Below, piece by piece: positions 53,412 through 61,393 of a stretch of DNA of 64,000 nt. The stretch spans positions 62,001 to 126,000 of the forward strand of contig NZ_RQFK01000023.1 in the NCBI RefSeq assembly GCF_004770765.1, in the 5' to 3' direction. Both the position numbers and the translations under genes were made by a program. Every line of letters starts with the position of its first letter. Positions within the stretch are counted from its first letter, which is position 1. Origin of the DNA: Leptospira noumeaensis. Its GTDB lineage: Bacteria; Spirochaetota; Leptospiria; Leptospirales; Leptospiraceae. The notes under the pieces are model-generated. The model saw nothing but the letters and a program-made list of their open reading frames with translations. It was not told the origin of the DNA and searched no databases.

Positions 53412-54260
53412 CTATCGTTTATTTGATTTTTTTTTGGCTTTTGGTTTTGCAGCTGGTTTTGTTTTTTGTGCCAGTTTGGCTTTCTTAACCGCAGATTTCT
53501 TTTTTACCGCCAATTGTTTCTGATTCTTTTTATAAACCGACGGTTCATATTTAGAAAAATCCACTTCAATCTTTTTAGGGACTGCAAATTCAGGATTCGC
53601 TTTCGGCGAACTTTGTGTAATGATACTGTCTTTCGGTGTTCCCAAAAATTCTCTTAGCGTGCGAATGTTTTCATTCCTTCTGACTAAGTTATAATTTCCT
53701 GGAATATCGAACCAAAGGTCACGGCCTTGGCCAAACTCAGTACTCTCTTGCGGAGGAAAGGAAAAATCCTCAATGGCAGAGAGAGGTTGGAAGAGGGGAA
53801 AAAAAAGTGCATTTTTGTAATTTGTTTTTACCCAATCAGATTCATAACCCCAATAGGATTGTCTTGTATTGGTAAACCTGTCGGAACCATGGAAGGGAGT
53901 TCCAAGAGTGATGAGTCTTTTTACTTTTCGTCTTGCTTCATCAGGTAAAATCAAAACAAGAAGACCGCCGGTGTTGTGAGCGATCAAAGTGACTTCGTTA
54001 GGTGCTGTGAGAATTTGGCTAGCAAGATACTGAACAGCTTCTTCGAGAGACACGGGGTTACGTAAGGTTGAAAGGATCCCCACTTTGAATCCTAAATTGT
54101 CCAAATTGGATTTGAGTCTAGAATAGTAGGATCGCCCGGCGAGAAACCCAGGAACGATCAATATGTTTTTATCCTTATTATTCTCCACAAACAAATGGCT
54201 CGGAAGATAAAACGACAATAACGCCCAAAAACGTTCCAGATATTCTATGAATCGAAACAT
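53412..54260 (-). CDS. lipase-fold protein lacking the nucleophile serine
   Basis: A 282-residue alpha/beta-hydrolase-like protein. Lipase features are visible: ILIVPGFLAGRSYYSRL (about 33-49), the nucleophile elbow region LIAHNTGGLLVLI near 94, and TLGTPFHGSDRF near 118. In the elbow the usual Ser of G-x-S-x-G is Asn (AHNTGG), so it may be inactive or act as a binding protein. The last 45 residues are a Lys/Ala-rich basic tail (AVKKKSAVKKAKLAQKTK...). There is no signal peptide. Function unknown. Confidence 0.7.
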   Translation of the reverse strand: MFRFIEYLERFWALLSFYLPSHLFVENNKDKNILIVPGFLAGRSYYSRLKSNLDNLGFKVGILSTLRNPVSLEEAVQYLASQILTAPNEVTLIAHNTGGLLVLILPDEARRKVKRLITLGTPFHGSDRFTNTRQSYWGYESDWVKTNYKNALFFPLFQPLSAIEDFSFPPQESTEFGQGRDLWFDIPGNYNLVRRNENIRTLREFLGTPKDSIITQSSPKANPEFAVPKKIEVDFSKYEPSVYKKNQKQLAVKKKSAVKKAKLAQKTKPAAKPKAKKKSNKR

Positions 54261-54372
54261 GAATTAAATGATTCTGTCTGACTCGATTCTTGTCTATGAA
54301 AATCAATTCCAGCCCAAGAATTCCTGAATTGACCGATTACCGTACTCACATAGGATTGCCTTTTAGAATCGT

Positions 54373-54738
54373 ATGCGTCATAGTTTTTTAATCATTATAC
54401 TTTTGGGATTGTTTCCCACGATTCTTTTTGCCGAACCAGGGAATTACGAAGCCGCAGCGAAGCTTTTGCCCCAAATTTGGGAAACAAAATACCCCCTTCC
54501 TTATGGAAAACTCACGAAAAAAGATCCCTTAAAACAAGGAATCCGACAGGTGACTCGTAAAAAAGGGAAGTATTGGATGTACAATTTTGAAGTTTTTATG
54601 CCAAAATACGAAAGGCAAGAGACGGTCGCGGTTCCAAAAGAAGACGGCCGGAATATCCTCGTATTTTTTCTATGGAATCCGGCTGTTTCGGAAGAACCAC
54701 ATCGGATCGAACTCGGGGAACCACACGAAGGGAAATGA
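54373..54738 (+). CDS. exported hypothetical protein
   Basis: A 121-residue protein with a signal peptide (MRHSFLIIILLGLFPTILFA) and a basic mature part (KLTKKDPLKQGIRQVTRKKGKYWMYNFEVFMPKYERQ). No family recognised. It ends 2 bases before the UDP-glucose pyrophosphorylase start, so the two are probably co-transcribed. Confidence 0.55.
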   Translation: MRHSFLIIILLGLFPTILFAEPGNYEAAAKLLPQIWETKYPLPYGKLTKKDPLKQGIRQVTRKKGKYWMYNFEVFMPKYERQETVAVPKEDGRNILVFFLWNPAVSEEPHRIELGEPHEGK

Positions 54739-54740
54739 TT

Positions 54741-56153
54741 ATGGACAAACAGAAATCGGACCAACTCATCAAAGATACTATGAAGGCCGCTGGTCTTACG
54801 GATGCATTCATCGCCGATTTTATTACCAAAGTTGATGCGGTGAGAAACGGAGAAACAGGAATTGTCAATTGGGAAGAAGTGGGGGATTTAGACCCTAAAA
54901 CCGATGAAATCCCTTTAGAGTCCATTCACTCTGCTTATCCAACTGACCTCAGTTTGTTATCCAAGTTAGTTGTGATCAAACTCAATGGAGGGCTTGGAAC
55001 CAGTATGGGTCTCGACAAAGCAAAGTCCCTCATCCCGATCAAAGGTTCCATGTCTTTTCTCGCTGTCATGGCAAAACAAATTGAATACATCCGTTCTGAG
55101 TATGGAGTGGCAGTCCCTTTGCTTTTTATGGACTCTTATAACACTCAAAAAGATTCACAAATAGAATTAGAAAAAAATGGATTCAAACAATCTCTTCGCA
55201 CAAGTTTTTTACAAAACAAAGTCCCTAGGTTAGATGCAGAAACATTTGCTCCCATCCAAAATAAAAATGAAAAAGAAAATTGGTGCCCGCCAGGACATGG
55301 TGATATCTATTTTACAATGGTGCAAGAAGGGATTTTGGATGAATTACTTTCCAAAGGATTTGAAATCGCCTTCTTATCCAATGGAGATAATTTAGGAGCC
55401 ACTGTTGATCCACATATTGTCAGTTATCTTTTGAAAGAAAATATCCATTTTGCTATGGAGATGACTCCAAAAACTCTCGCCGATAAAAAAGGTGGGGCCA
55501 TCTATCGAAAAATAGTCGGTGGTAAGTTTATCAAGTATGAACTTTTGGAAACAGCACAAGTTCCTAAAGAACATGAAAATGAATTCAGTGGGCTTGGAAA
55601 ATTTCGAACTTTTTCTACTAACAATCTTTGGATCAATCTTCGTGCTCTAAAAGAAAGATTTAACCAAGGAAACTTTTCACTTTCTCTCATTGTCAATCCC
55701 AAACAAGTGGAAGGAAGGTCAGTGATCCAATTGGAAACAGCTATGGGAAGTGCTGTGGGCAATTTTCCTAAGTTTAAAGGAATCATTATTCCTAGAGATC
55801 GATTTGCTCCAGTGAAAAAAACAGAGGATTATTTGATTCGCCGTTCGGATGCTTATATTCTTAACCCAGACTTTTCTCTTACCATGACAAAGGAAAGAAA
55901 GGCTTCCGGGCTTGGTGAAATTTTAGTCCAACTGGACGAAACCTATTATAAAAAAATTCATCAGTTTGATTCTTTATTTTTGCAATATCCATCTCTTCTG
56001 CATTGTGAAGAGTTAGTGGTGACTGGCGAAATTCTGTTTGATACGCCGATTACAATCAAAGGGAAAGTAAAATTTCTGAACCAATCGGGTGTCTTAAAAA
56101 CTATTTCTTCCATTGGAAGAAAGGAATTTCAAAACGAAACCATTTCCTTATGA
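54741..56153 (+). CDS. UTP-glucose-1-phosphate uridylyltransferase, UGP2 type
   Basis: A 470-residue enzyme of the eukaryotic-type UDPGP family rather than the bacterial GalU type. LVVIKLNGGLGTSMGLDKAKSLIPIKGSMSFL (about 71-102) is the nucleotide-binding signature. NGDNLGATVDPHIVSYLLKENIHFAMEMTPKT and TNNLWINLRALKERF are also typical, and the C-terminus forms the usual beta-helix (ITIKGKVKFLNQSG). It makes UDP-glucose for envelope sugars. AAGGGA lies 7 bases before the ATG at 54741. The TGA overlaps the next gene's ATG. Confidence 0.9.
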   Translation: MDKQKSDQLIKDTMKAAGLTDAFIADFITKVDAVRNGETGIVNWEEVGDLDPKTDEIPLESIHSAYPTDLSLLSKLVVIKLNGGLGTSMGLDKAKSLIPIKGSMSFLAVMAKQIEYIRSEYGVAVPLLFMDSYNTQKDSQIELEKNGFKQSLRTSFLQNKVPRLDAETFAPIQNKNEKENWCPPGHGDIYFTMVQEGILDELLSKGFEIAFLSNGDNLGATVDPHIVSYLLKENIHFAMEMTPKTLADKKGGAIYRKIVGGKFIKYELLETAQVPKEHENEFSGLGKFRTFSTNNLWINLRALKERFNQGNFSLSLIVNPKQVEGRSVIQLETAMGSAVGNFPKFKGIIIPRDRFAPVKKTEDYLIRRSDAYILNPDFSLTMTKERKASGLGEILVQLDETYYKKIHQFDSLFLQYPSLLHCEELVVTGEILFDTPITIKGKVKFLNQSGVLKTISSIGRKEFQNETISL

Positions 56154-56407
56154 AATTAAACATCATCATTAGTTTTTTGTTTTTTTTCCTTCAGTGTGGG
56201 TCACCATTTTCGTTTCGGTCGGCCTGTTATGATCGTAACAAATGTTCTACGATTGAAGGAGATTGTTTTTTGCGAAATGACGCGTTTTATAAAATATCTA
56301 CGAATAGTCCTGAATACAGCTCCATAGACTTAACGGCTATTGTTGGCAGTTGTATAGGATTAGAAAAAACTTGTCGCAAAAATTGCGAAAGTGGAACTAT
56401 TTTTTAG
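56150..56407 (+). CDS. small Cys-rich lipoprotein
   Basis: An 85-residue predicted lipoprotein: MKLNIIISFLFFFLQC with lipobox FFLQC. The mature part has seven further Cys (SACYDRNKC, GDCFLR, GSCIG, KTCRKNC) probably paired as disulfides. It is coupled to the pyrophosphorylase gene by an ATGA overlap, and its end overlaps the convergent TetR gene by 11 bases. No family recognised. Confidence 0.6.
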   Translation: MKLNIIISFLFFFLQCGSPFSFRSACYDRNKCSTIEGDCFLRNDAFYKISTNSPEYSSIDLTAIVGSCIGLEKTCRKNCESGTIF

Positions 56408-56987
56408 CTCCAAAGTCAAAAATCTGTTTCATATGAACTAACATTCGTTTGATATAAACTTCATTTAAGGAAATCCTCCAGTTGATAAGGGCTCCTTCAT
56501 AAAGGTTGATTAAGTCTCTCGCCATTTCCATCGCATCAATTTTATCTTCCAAAAAATCACTCGCTTGCCATTTACCTATATACACTGCAAATAGGGTCTC
56601 CCATCGGAAAGCAATGGATTTAAATTCATCACTAAACGGTTGTTCTCCGACAGGGAATTGGCACGAAAATATAGCAATGGGACAGCCTTGGTAATAAGAG
56701 GCATCTTCATGCATCTGGATAGTTACAGCTTGGGAGAGTTGGGTTATAAAATCATCGGGGGTATGGGATTCCCTTAGAATTTGCCGAAACCAAAGAAGGA
56801 CATCGGCTCCATAAGATTGGATGACTCGAATTCCTAAATCCCGTTTGGAGGGGTAATGGTCATAGAAAGAAGCTTTGGCAGTTCCCGATTCGCGGATGAG
56901 TTGGTTGATACCTGTATGGTAGTATCCTTGTTGGTAAAATCGTTTTTTGGCGATTTCGAGGATGCGGTGTCGGGGAGAGCCTTTCAT
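56397..56987 (-). CDS. TetR-family regulator, divergent to thioesterase
   Basis: A 196-residue TetR regulator from the ATG at 56987; an in-frame TTG at 57023 would add a Pro/His-rich stretch and is unlikely. The helix-turn-helix is RILEIAKKRFYQQGYYHTGINQLIRESGTAKASFYDHYPSKRDLG (about 8-52). The ligand domain resembles the AcrR/YcdC-like set with GCPIAIFSCQF. A perfect 14-base inverted repeat lies between it and the divergent thioesterase gene and is its probable operator. Confidence 0.88.
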   Translation of the reverse strand: MKGSPRHRILEIAKKRFYQQGYYHTGINQLIRESGTAKASFYDHYPSKRDLGIRVIQSYGADVLLWFRQILRESHTPDDFITQLSQAVTIQMHEDASYYQGCPIAIFSCQFPVGEQPFSDEFKSIAFRWETLFAVYIGKWQASDFLEDKIDAMEMARDLINLYEGALINWRISLNEVYIKRMLVHMKQIFDFGAKK

Positions 56988-57032
56988 TGGATCAGGGTGT
57001 GGCGGAGGGGGAGGGTGTGTCAATACTTACGA

Positions 57033-57071
57033 ACCGTTCTGTCTGTTTTTATGATTTACAGACAGAACGGT
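57033..57071. promoter_or_regulatory. operator of TetR/thioesterase divergent pair
   Basis: A perfect inverted repeat with 14-base arms: ACCGTTCTGTCTGT (57033-57046) and ACAGACAGAACGGT (57058-57071), separated by 11 bases. Each arm, with its next bases, also holds a small dyad (CAGA-ACGG-TCTG). The layout, two symmetric half-operators between a TetR gene and its divergent target, is typical of TetR-family regulation of both genes. Confidence 0.75.
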
Positions 57072-57089
57072 CTGCATGAACCTAACACC

Positions 57090-57491
57090 ATGCCCCACAT
57101 CACCGAAATCCCCATCCTCTGGTCTCACATGGACGCCAATGGCCACGTAAATAACGGCGTGTACCAGACTTATTTTGATGAAGCACGAATCCAAGCTCTT
57201 GAAAACGAAGGATTCTCAATCCAGGAAATGCGTGAAAAAAAAGTAGGCCCGGTGATGGTAAAAGCTGAGTTATCTTACCACAAACCCCTCCATCATCCAG
57301 ATAGGGTTCGCATTGAAACGGGATTTCAAGATATGTCGAAAATTAAAGGGAAGGTCATTCAAAACATGTTTCGTGTTTCTGACGGAGCTCTTGTTTGCGC
57401 GGCAATATTTTCGGCTTTGTTCTTTGATTTTGAAAAAAACAGACCTTGGAAACTTCCTGATACTTTTTTAGAAAAGTTTAGAGTGGATTAG
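57090..57491 (+). CDS. YbgC-like 4HBT acyl-CoA thioesterase
   Basis: A 133-residue hotdog thioesterase: WSHMDANGHVNNGVYQTYFDEARIQALENEG (about 11-41) is the 4HBT motif with the catalytic Asp and the GHVNN turn. It would hydrolyse an acyl-CoA in the cytoplasm. The ATG at 57090 is used because upstream codons in frame run through the operator. Divergent from, and probably controlled by, the TetR regulator, so its substrate may be the inducer. A strong terminator follows. Confidence 0.88.
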   Translation: MPHITEIPILWSHMDANGHVNNGVYQTYFDEARIQALENEGFSIQEMREKKVGPVMVKAELSYHKPLHHPDRVRIETGFQDMSKIKGKVIQNMFRVSDGALVCAAIFSALFFDFEKNRPWKLPDTFLEKFRVD

Positions 57492-57514
57492 TTGAAAAGA
57501 CCAAAATAGAATAA

Positions 57515-57541
57515 ACTCACCGAATAGGTGAGTCCTTTTTT
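57515..57541 (+). terminator. intrinsic terminator after thioesterase
   Basis: ACTCACC (57515-57521) and GGTGAGT (57527-57533) form a 7-base stem with a 5-base loop, followed by CC and a run of six T. It is 24 bases after the thioesterase stop and directly abuts the end of the convergent Fn3 gene. Confidence 0.85.
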
Positions 57542-59951
57542 ATTCGCGAATGAAGGAAAGTTGACTTTTCTCTGGAACTAAAATTTTATCTTCAAACTCA
57601 CCTGACAAAGATTCGTAGTTAGGAGATAGTTTGATTTTCCATTTTCCTTTTTCTTCTAGAAGATCAGAATCTACAATATTTTTACCGCGAAAAATTTCGT
57701 TTTCATTCCACTTCATGATGATATTTCCTTCTACATCTTCCGCTTCAATGGTCAATCGAACTGGTTTCACTTTGTTTTTCCCATCCCAGTACATTGCTGT
57801 CCAAGGGCCAATAAACTTTTGTATTGCGGACTCACCAAAGGTTTTTACTTTTTTAATATCAACCACTGTATCGGAAATGACCGACGTGACAGGTTTTGAA
57901 AATAAACTTTCACCAATCCCTTTGGAAACAGATTGGATGGCAAAAAAATAAAATTGGTTTTTTGTTAGATTTTGTAATTTAAAATTTGTTTCGGAGGTTT
58001 CTTTGACAAGACTCCACTCCGAATCATTTTTTTTACGCATGTAAATTTTATAAGAAGTTACCTTGGGGATCCCATTCCAAGTGAATATAAATTCGCTTGT
58101 TTTTCTGTTCTCTGAAACGTTCAGTTCAGGAGATTTGATTCCGAGTGACCTTCCTGCTACGAGAGAGGGGAACCCAATGTCTGGTTCTGAAGGCAGGCTA
58201 AACAATCCACCTTCAAATTCAGATGCCACAGCATAAAACGATTCCTTTTCATAAGAGGTATCATCTTTGAATTGTAGGTCAGTTGTAGATGCAATTTGTT
58301 TCCAAGCCCCATTAGTTTTTCGAAAGATATGGTAAGAGACAGCACTCGGCGATCCTTCCCATTGTAAAATGGTTACACCAGCGTAGGATCCTTTCGATGC
58401 GGTTAGATTTTTTGGTCTCGGTTTTAAAACTTCCGATGGATCCAAATGGGCAGAAACATAATAACTAGATTCGCCAATGAGTTGGTTTCTTTCGGGAATG
58501 ACTTGGTAAATTTCGCTATCACCGTTACGACTGGCTTTTAAATCAATATACGATGTTTTTTCAGTTTTACCTAAAAATCGGTAGATCCTTGCTGTGGGAT
58601 TCCATTTATAAACTGTATAAGTTGTGGAGATTGGCTGCGGATCCCATTCCAATAAAATGCGATCATTGGTTGGTGCGACCACAGCATGGAGATTTGTCAC
58701 TGGTAATATTCCGGCAGGTTTTGTTGGATCAACCGCATAACCATCGTTTGAGTCGATTGATGCTTTAGAAAGGAAGTTTTCATCTAAACTTGCCACACGA
58801 TAATTGTATGCCACACCTTTTTGGATTCCAAAGTCTTCAAAAAAAGCTTGTTTCGAAAGTCCCACCAGTTGGTATTTACTGTCGATTTTACGTTTACGGT
58901 AGACTTCGTATCCAATAGCACGTTTTTCTCTAGACCAACTGATCCGTATCCGATCAGAAAAATCACCTCGAGAGGCAAATACTTCTTTGGGTGGGAATAG
59001 ATTGTGTTCGCCGTATTCTAAAGATTCCAATGCATCATTTAGTCTATTCTGAGTTAGGAGTTCGTTTTCAGTTTCTGAATCAGCAACATAGGCTGATTTT
59101 GTATACATGGGAAAAGTGTCGTAGGAGATCCATAAATACCCTTGGTCACCCCACGTAGTTCCCCAAGTATTCCATACCTTAAATGCTTTCTTTTTGTCGT
59201 TATAACCCAAAAGGACAAGAGACTGGGCACCTAATATTTCGCCAGTCCCCTTTTCAAAAATAGAGTCAGGTTTTGGATCTCTAAAATTCTCATAAACCAA
59301 ATACCCAATGAGAACAGGCCGTTTTTCTGCTAACGCCAGTTTAATTGAAGTTAGGTCATGTGGTTCAACTCTATAAATCCTGCGTAGTCTTGCCTTTCGA
59401 CCTACCTCAACAATATCTGCTTTGGGCCTAGTCCTAAAACTAGATGAGGATTCGTTCATTTGTTGTAAGGATACAGAACCTCGACTTTCAGCGAGCACCA
59501 ATCCATCCAATAAGGAAACTGCTTGGTCTTTCCCACTATTTAGTTGGTTATAAATAAAGTTAGGTGAGTATAATTGTTTTTGTCCATTTGCGGAAGTAGG
59601 CCCTAATGAGGATAGATTACGAATCCCTTTTTTTTGGGCTTCTAAATAAGAGATGAGTCCATAACCGACTGTATACCCAACGTTATCTTTGTAAGTGCCT
59701 TGGTCAGCGGGTGTTGGAAATTCAATAGAAAAATCAAAGTTTCCTGGTAAATCAGAACTTACCAGTTCGGAGCGAAATGGTGGAATACTTTGGTATAATT
59801 CAAATGGATCGGGGATAAGGCCTGGTTTTCTAGCAGAGGATTTGGATTCTGTTTTTCCGGTAATGGGTTTGGATTGGAACCCGGCGATCATAAGCGAAAC
59901 AACAATAAAAATGGTTCCAATCGCAATTCGATGTTTGGTTTTCCGTAACAT
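57540..59951 (-). CDS. degenerate papain-like protein with Fn3 modules
   Basis: An 803-residue exported protein. An N-terminal hydrophobic segment (IAIGTIFIVVSLMIAGF) is a signal or anchor. Residues about 70-300 resemble papain-family C1A peptidases: TPADQGTYKDNVGYTVGYGLISYLEA aligns with the DQG-x-CGSCWAF block but has no Cys, GAQSLVLLGYND aligns with the catalytic-His region with Gln in place of His, and only WNTWGTTWGDQGYLWI (the Asn motif) is intact. Four Fn3-like modules follow (about 320-690; repeats of W...YxVY(R/K)) and a C-terminal beta domain. It is likely a surface or periplasmic binding pseudoenzyme. It is the third gene after exbB and tonB, 1 base from tonB. Confidence 0.75.
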   Translation of the reverse strand: MLRKTKHRIAIGTIFIVVSLMIAGFQSKPITGKTESKSSARKPGLIPDPFELYQSIPPFRSELVSSDLPGNFDFSIEFPTPADQGTYKDNVGYTVGYGLISYLEAQKKGIRNLSSLGPTSANGQKQLYSPNFIYNQLNSGKDQAVSLLDGLVLAESRGSVSLQQMNESSSSFRTRPKADIVEVGRKARLRRIYRVEPHDLTSIKLALAEKRPVLIGYLVYENFRDPKPDSIFEKGTGEILGAQSLVLLGYNDKKKAFKVWNTWGTTWGDQGYLWISYDTFPMYTKSAYVADSETENELLTQNRLNDALESLEYGEHNLFPPKEVFASRGDFSDRIRISWSREKRAIGYEVYRKRKIDSKYQLVGLSKQAFFEDFGIQKGVAYNYRVASLDENFLSKASIDSNDGYAVDPTKPAGILPVTNLHAVVAPTNDRILLEWDPQPISTTYTVYKWNPTARIYRFLGKTEKTSYIDLKASRNGDSEIYQVIPERNQLIGESSYYVSAHLDPSEVLKPRPKNLTASKGSYAGVTILQWEGSPSAVSYHIFRKTNGAWKQIASTTDLQFKDDTSYEKESFYAVASEFEGGLFSLPSEPDIGFPSLVAGRSLGIKSPELNVSENRKTSEFIFTWNGIPKVTSYKIYMRKKNDSEWSLVKETSETNFKLQNLTKNQFYFFAIQSVSKGIGESLFSKPVTSVISDTVVDIKKVKTFGESAIQKFIGPWTAMYWDGKNKVKPVRLTIEAEDVEGNIIMKWNENEIFRGKNIVDSDLLEEKGKWKIKLSPNYESLSGEFEDKILVPEKSQLSFIRE

Positions 59952-59952
59952 A

Positions 59953-60594
59953 TCAATCCTCTTCTAAATCAAAACTGATAGGCAGTCTATGAGCCATCCT
60001 TGTTGGTTTTCCTTTGTCATATCCAGGGGAAAACCGGGCTCTTTGGATGATGCGAATGGCGGCTTCATCAAACCCATAACCCGCTCTACCTGAAACAACT
60101 TTAACACCTTGGAGGACACCGTGTTCATCCACTTGCACCATCACAATCACAGTCCTTTGACTGATATTAGCTGCTTTTGCTGCTTCCGGAAAATAGGCTT
60201 TCAAATCAAAATCAATGATGGGGGTAGGAGGTCTATCTCCATTGAAAGAAAACAAATATCCATCTTTATCCGTTCCATTGCCTGAAAGTTGGTTGGGATT
60301 CAAATCAGAATTATCTGGTTTTTCTTCCGCATCTTTGTTTGATCCTTCCACCCACTCTTGTTTTTCAACAGGAGCCGGGCTCGAAGTTCCACCCAGAAGT
60401 TCTGGAGGAATTTCTTCAAAAGAAACATCCATATCTTCCATCGAAGTTTCTTGGAAGGCTGCGTTACTCGGAAGTGTGAGTATAAAATAAATCAAATAAC
60501 AAAATACATGCAACCCAACTGAGGCGAAAAGACTGGCTCGAAAGAGTCCAAACCTTCTCAGTTTGTATTGCAAAGATAATGTATATGATTTCAT
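59953..60594 (-). CDS. tonB: TonB-family energy transducer
   Basis: A 213-residue TonB-type protein: an N-terminal anchor (FASVGLHVFCYLIYFILTL, about 24-42) is followed by an acidic Pro-containing linker (SFEEIPPELLGG) rather than the usual long Pro/Lys stretch. The C-terminal TonB domain is SQRTVIVMVQVDEHGVLQGVKVVSGRAGYGFDEAAIRIIQRARFSPGYDKGKP (about 142-194). It would transmit proton-motive energy to outer-membrane receptors. It lies 15 bases after the exbB-like gene, and no exbD is present. Confidence 0.85.
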   Translation of the reverse strand: MKSYTLSLQYKLRRFGLFRASLFASVGLHVFCYLIYFILTLPSNAAFQETSMEDMDVSFEEIPPELLGGTSSPAPVEKQEWVEGSNKDAEEKPDNSDLNPNQLSGNGTDKDGYLFSFNGDRPPTPIIDFDLKAYFPEAAKAANISQRTVIVMVQVDEHGVLQGVKVVSGRAGYGFDEAAIRIIQRARFSPGYDKGKPTRMAHRLPISFDLEED

Positions 60595-60609
60595 AATGTT
60601 ATGATCTTA

Positions 60610-61269
60610 TTAGTGATGGATGTTAGGTGTCGAACTAGAAGATTGGTTGTGTTTCCCGCTCGTGACAAAACTAGCATGGATTTCTTTGGATAAAATTTCC
60701 AAATGGCCAAGAACAAGTTTCATTTTCCGAGTGAAGTAGTTATTGGCAATCACCACAGGAATGGCTACCGCAAGACCCGCAGCAGTTGCTAGTAGGGCAG
60801 TGGAGATACTACGCATCACAACTTCTGCTCCCGAATTCCCAAGTGTACCCAGTCCGTAAAATGCTTTGATCACACCAAGAACCGTTCCCAAAAGACCAAT
60901 GAAGGGTGCGTTATTTCCAAGAGTGTTTAAGATAGGAAGTCTTTCCTCTAAACTCAAACGTTCTTTGAGAATTTTTCCTTCCATGAGCTCCATAAGACCC
61001 TTATGATTTTCCTTTTCCCGTTCTAAAACGAAATGGATGAACCTTGAATAGGAATTTTCCATGGGGTGGGACTCTAATAATTTTTCAGTGCCTTTTAGGT
61101 CTCTATGGCGGATGAGAAGAGTGAGTGAATCGAGAAATGACTCTGATTCTTTGTTAAAATTACGTTTATAAACAATGAACCTTTCGATAAATACGGCAAT
61201 CGCGAGAATACTCGCGAGTAACATAACGAGGAATATGATTTTTTCCCCAAGGTCTACGAAATCTTGCAT
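60610..61269 (-). CDS. exbB: MotA/TolQ/ExbB proton channel
   Basis: A 219-residue ExbB/TolQ-family protein with three spans: one near the N-terminus (IIFLVMLLASILAIAVFIERFIVY), then NTLGNNAPFIGLLGTVLGVIKAFYGLGT and ISTALLATAAGLAVAIPVVIANNYF, the conserved channel segments. It should form the proton channel of a TonB system. The expected ExbD partner is not in this operon; the C-terminus ends SSSSTPNIHH. First gene of exbB-tonB-Fn3. Confidence 0.9.
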   Translation of the reverse strand: MQDFVDLGEKIIFLVMLLASILAIAVFIERFIVYKRNFNKESESFLDSLTLLIRHRDLKGTEKLLESHPMENSYSRFIHFVLEREKENHKGLMELMEGKILKERLSLEERLPILNTLGNNAPFIGLLGTVLGVIKAFYGLGTLGNSGAEVVMRSISTALLATAAGLAVAIPVVIANNYFTRKMKLVLGHLEILSKEIHASFVTSGKHNQSSSSTPNIHH

Positions 61270-61393
61270 TTTAGGAACCTTCTAACGGACAGAATTCTTT
61301 ACCTTGGACAACAATCAAAGAGAAAAATTGCGGAAAAAGAACTTCGGTTGCCTCATAGTCGACCCTAAAGAAAGAATGATTCCAAAGGTTGGT

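Noticed and set aside
57033..57071. The 14-bp inverted repeat as a transcription terminator
   Set aside because: It lies between two divergent starts, not after a gene, and has no T-run matching either strand's gene ends.
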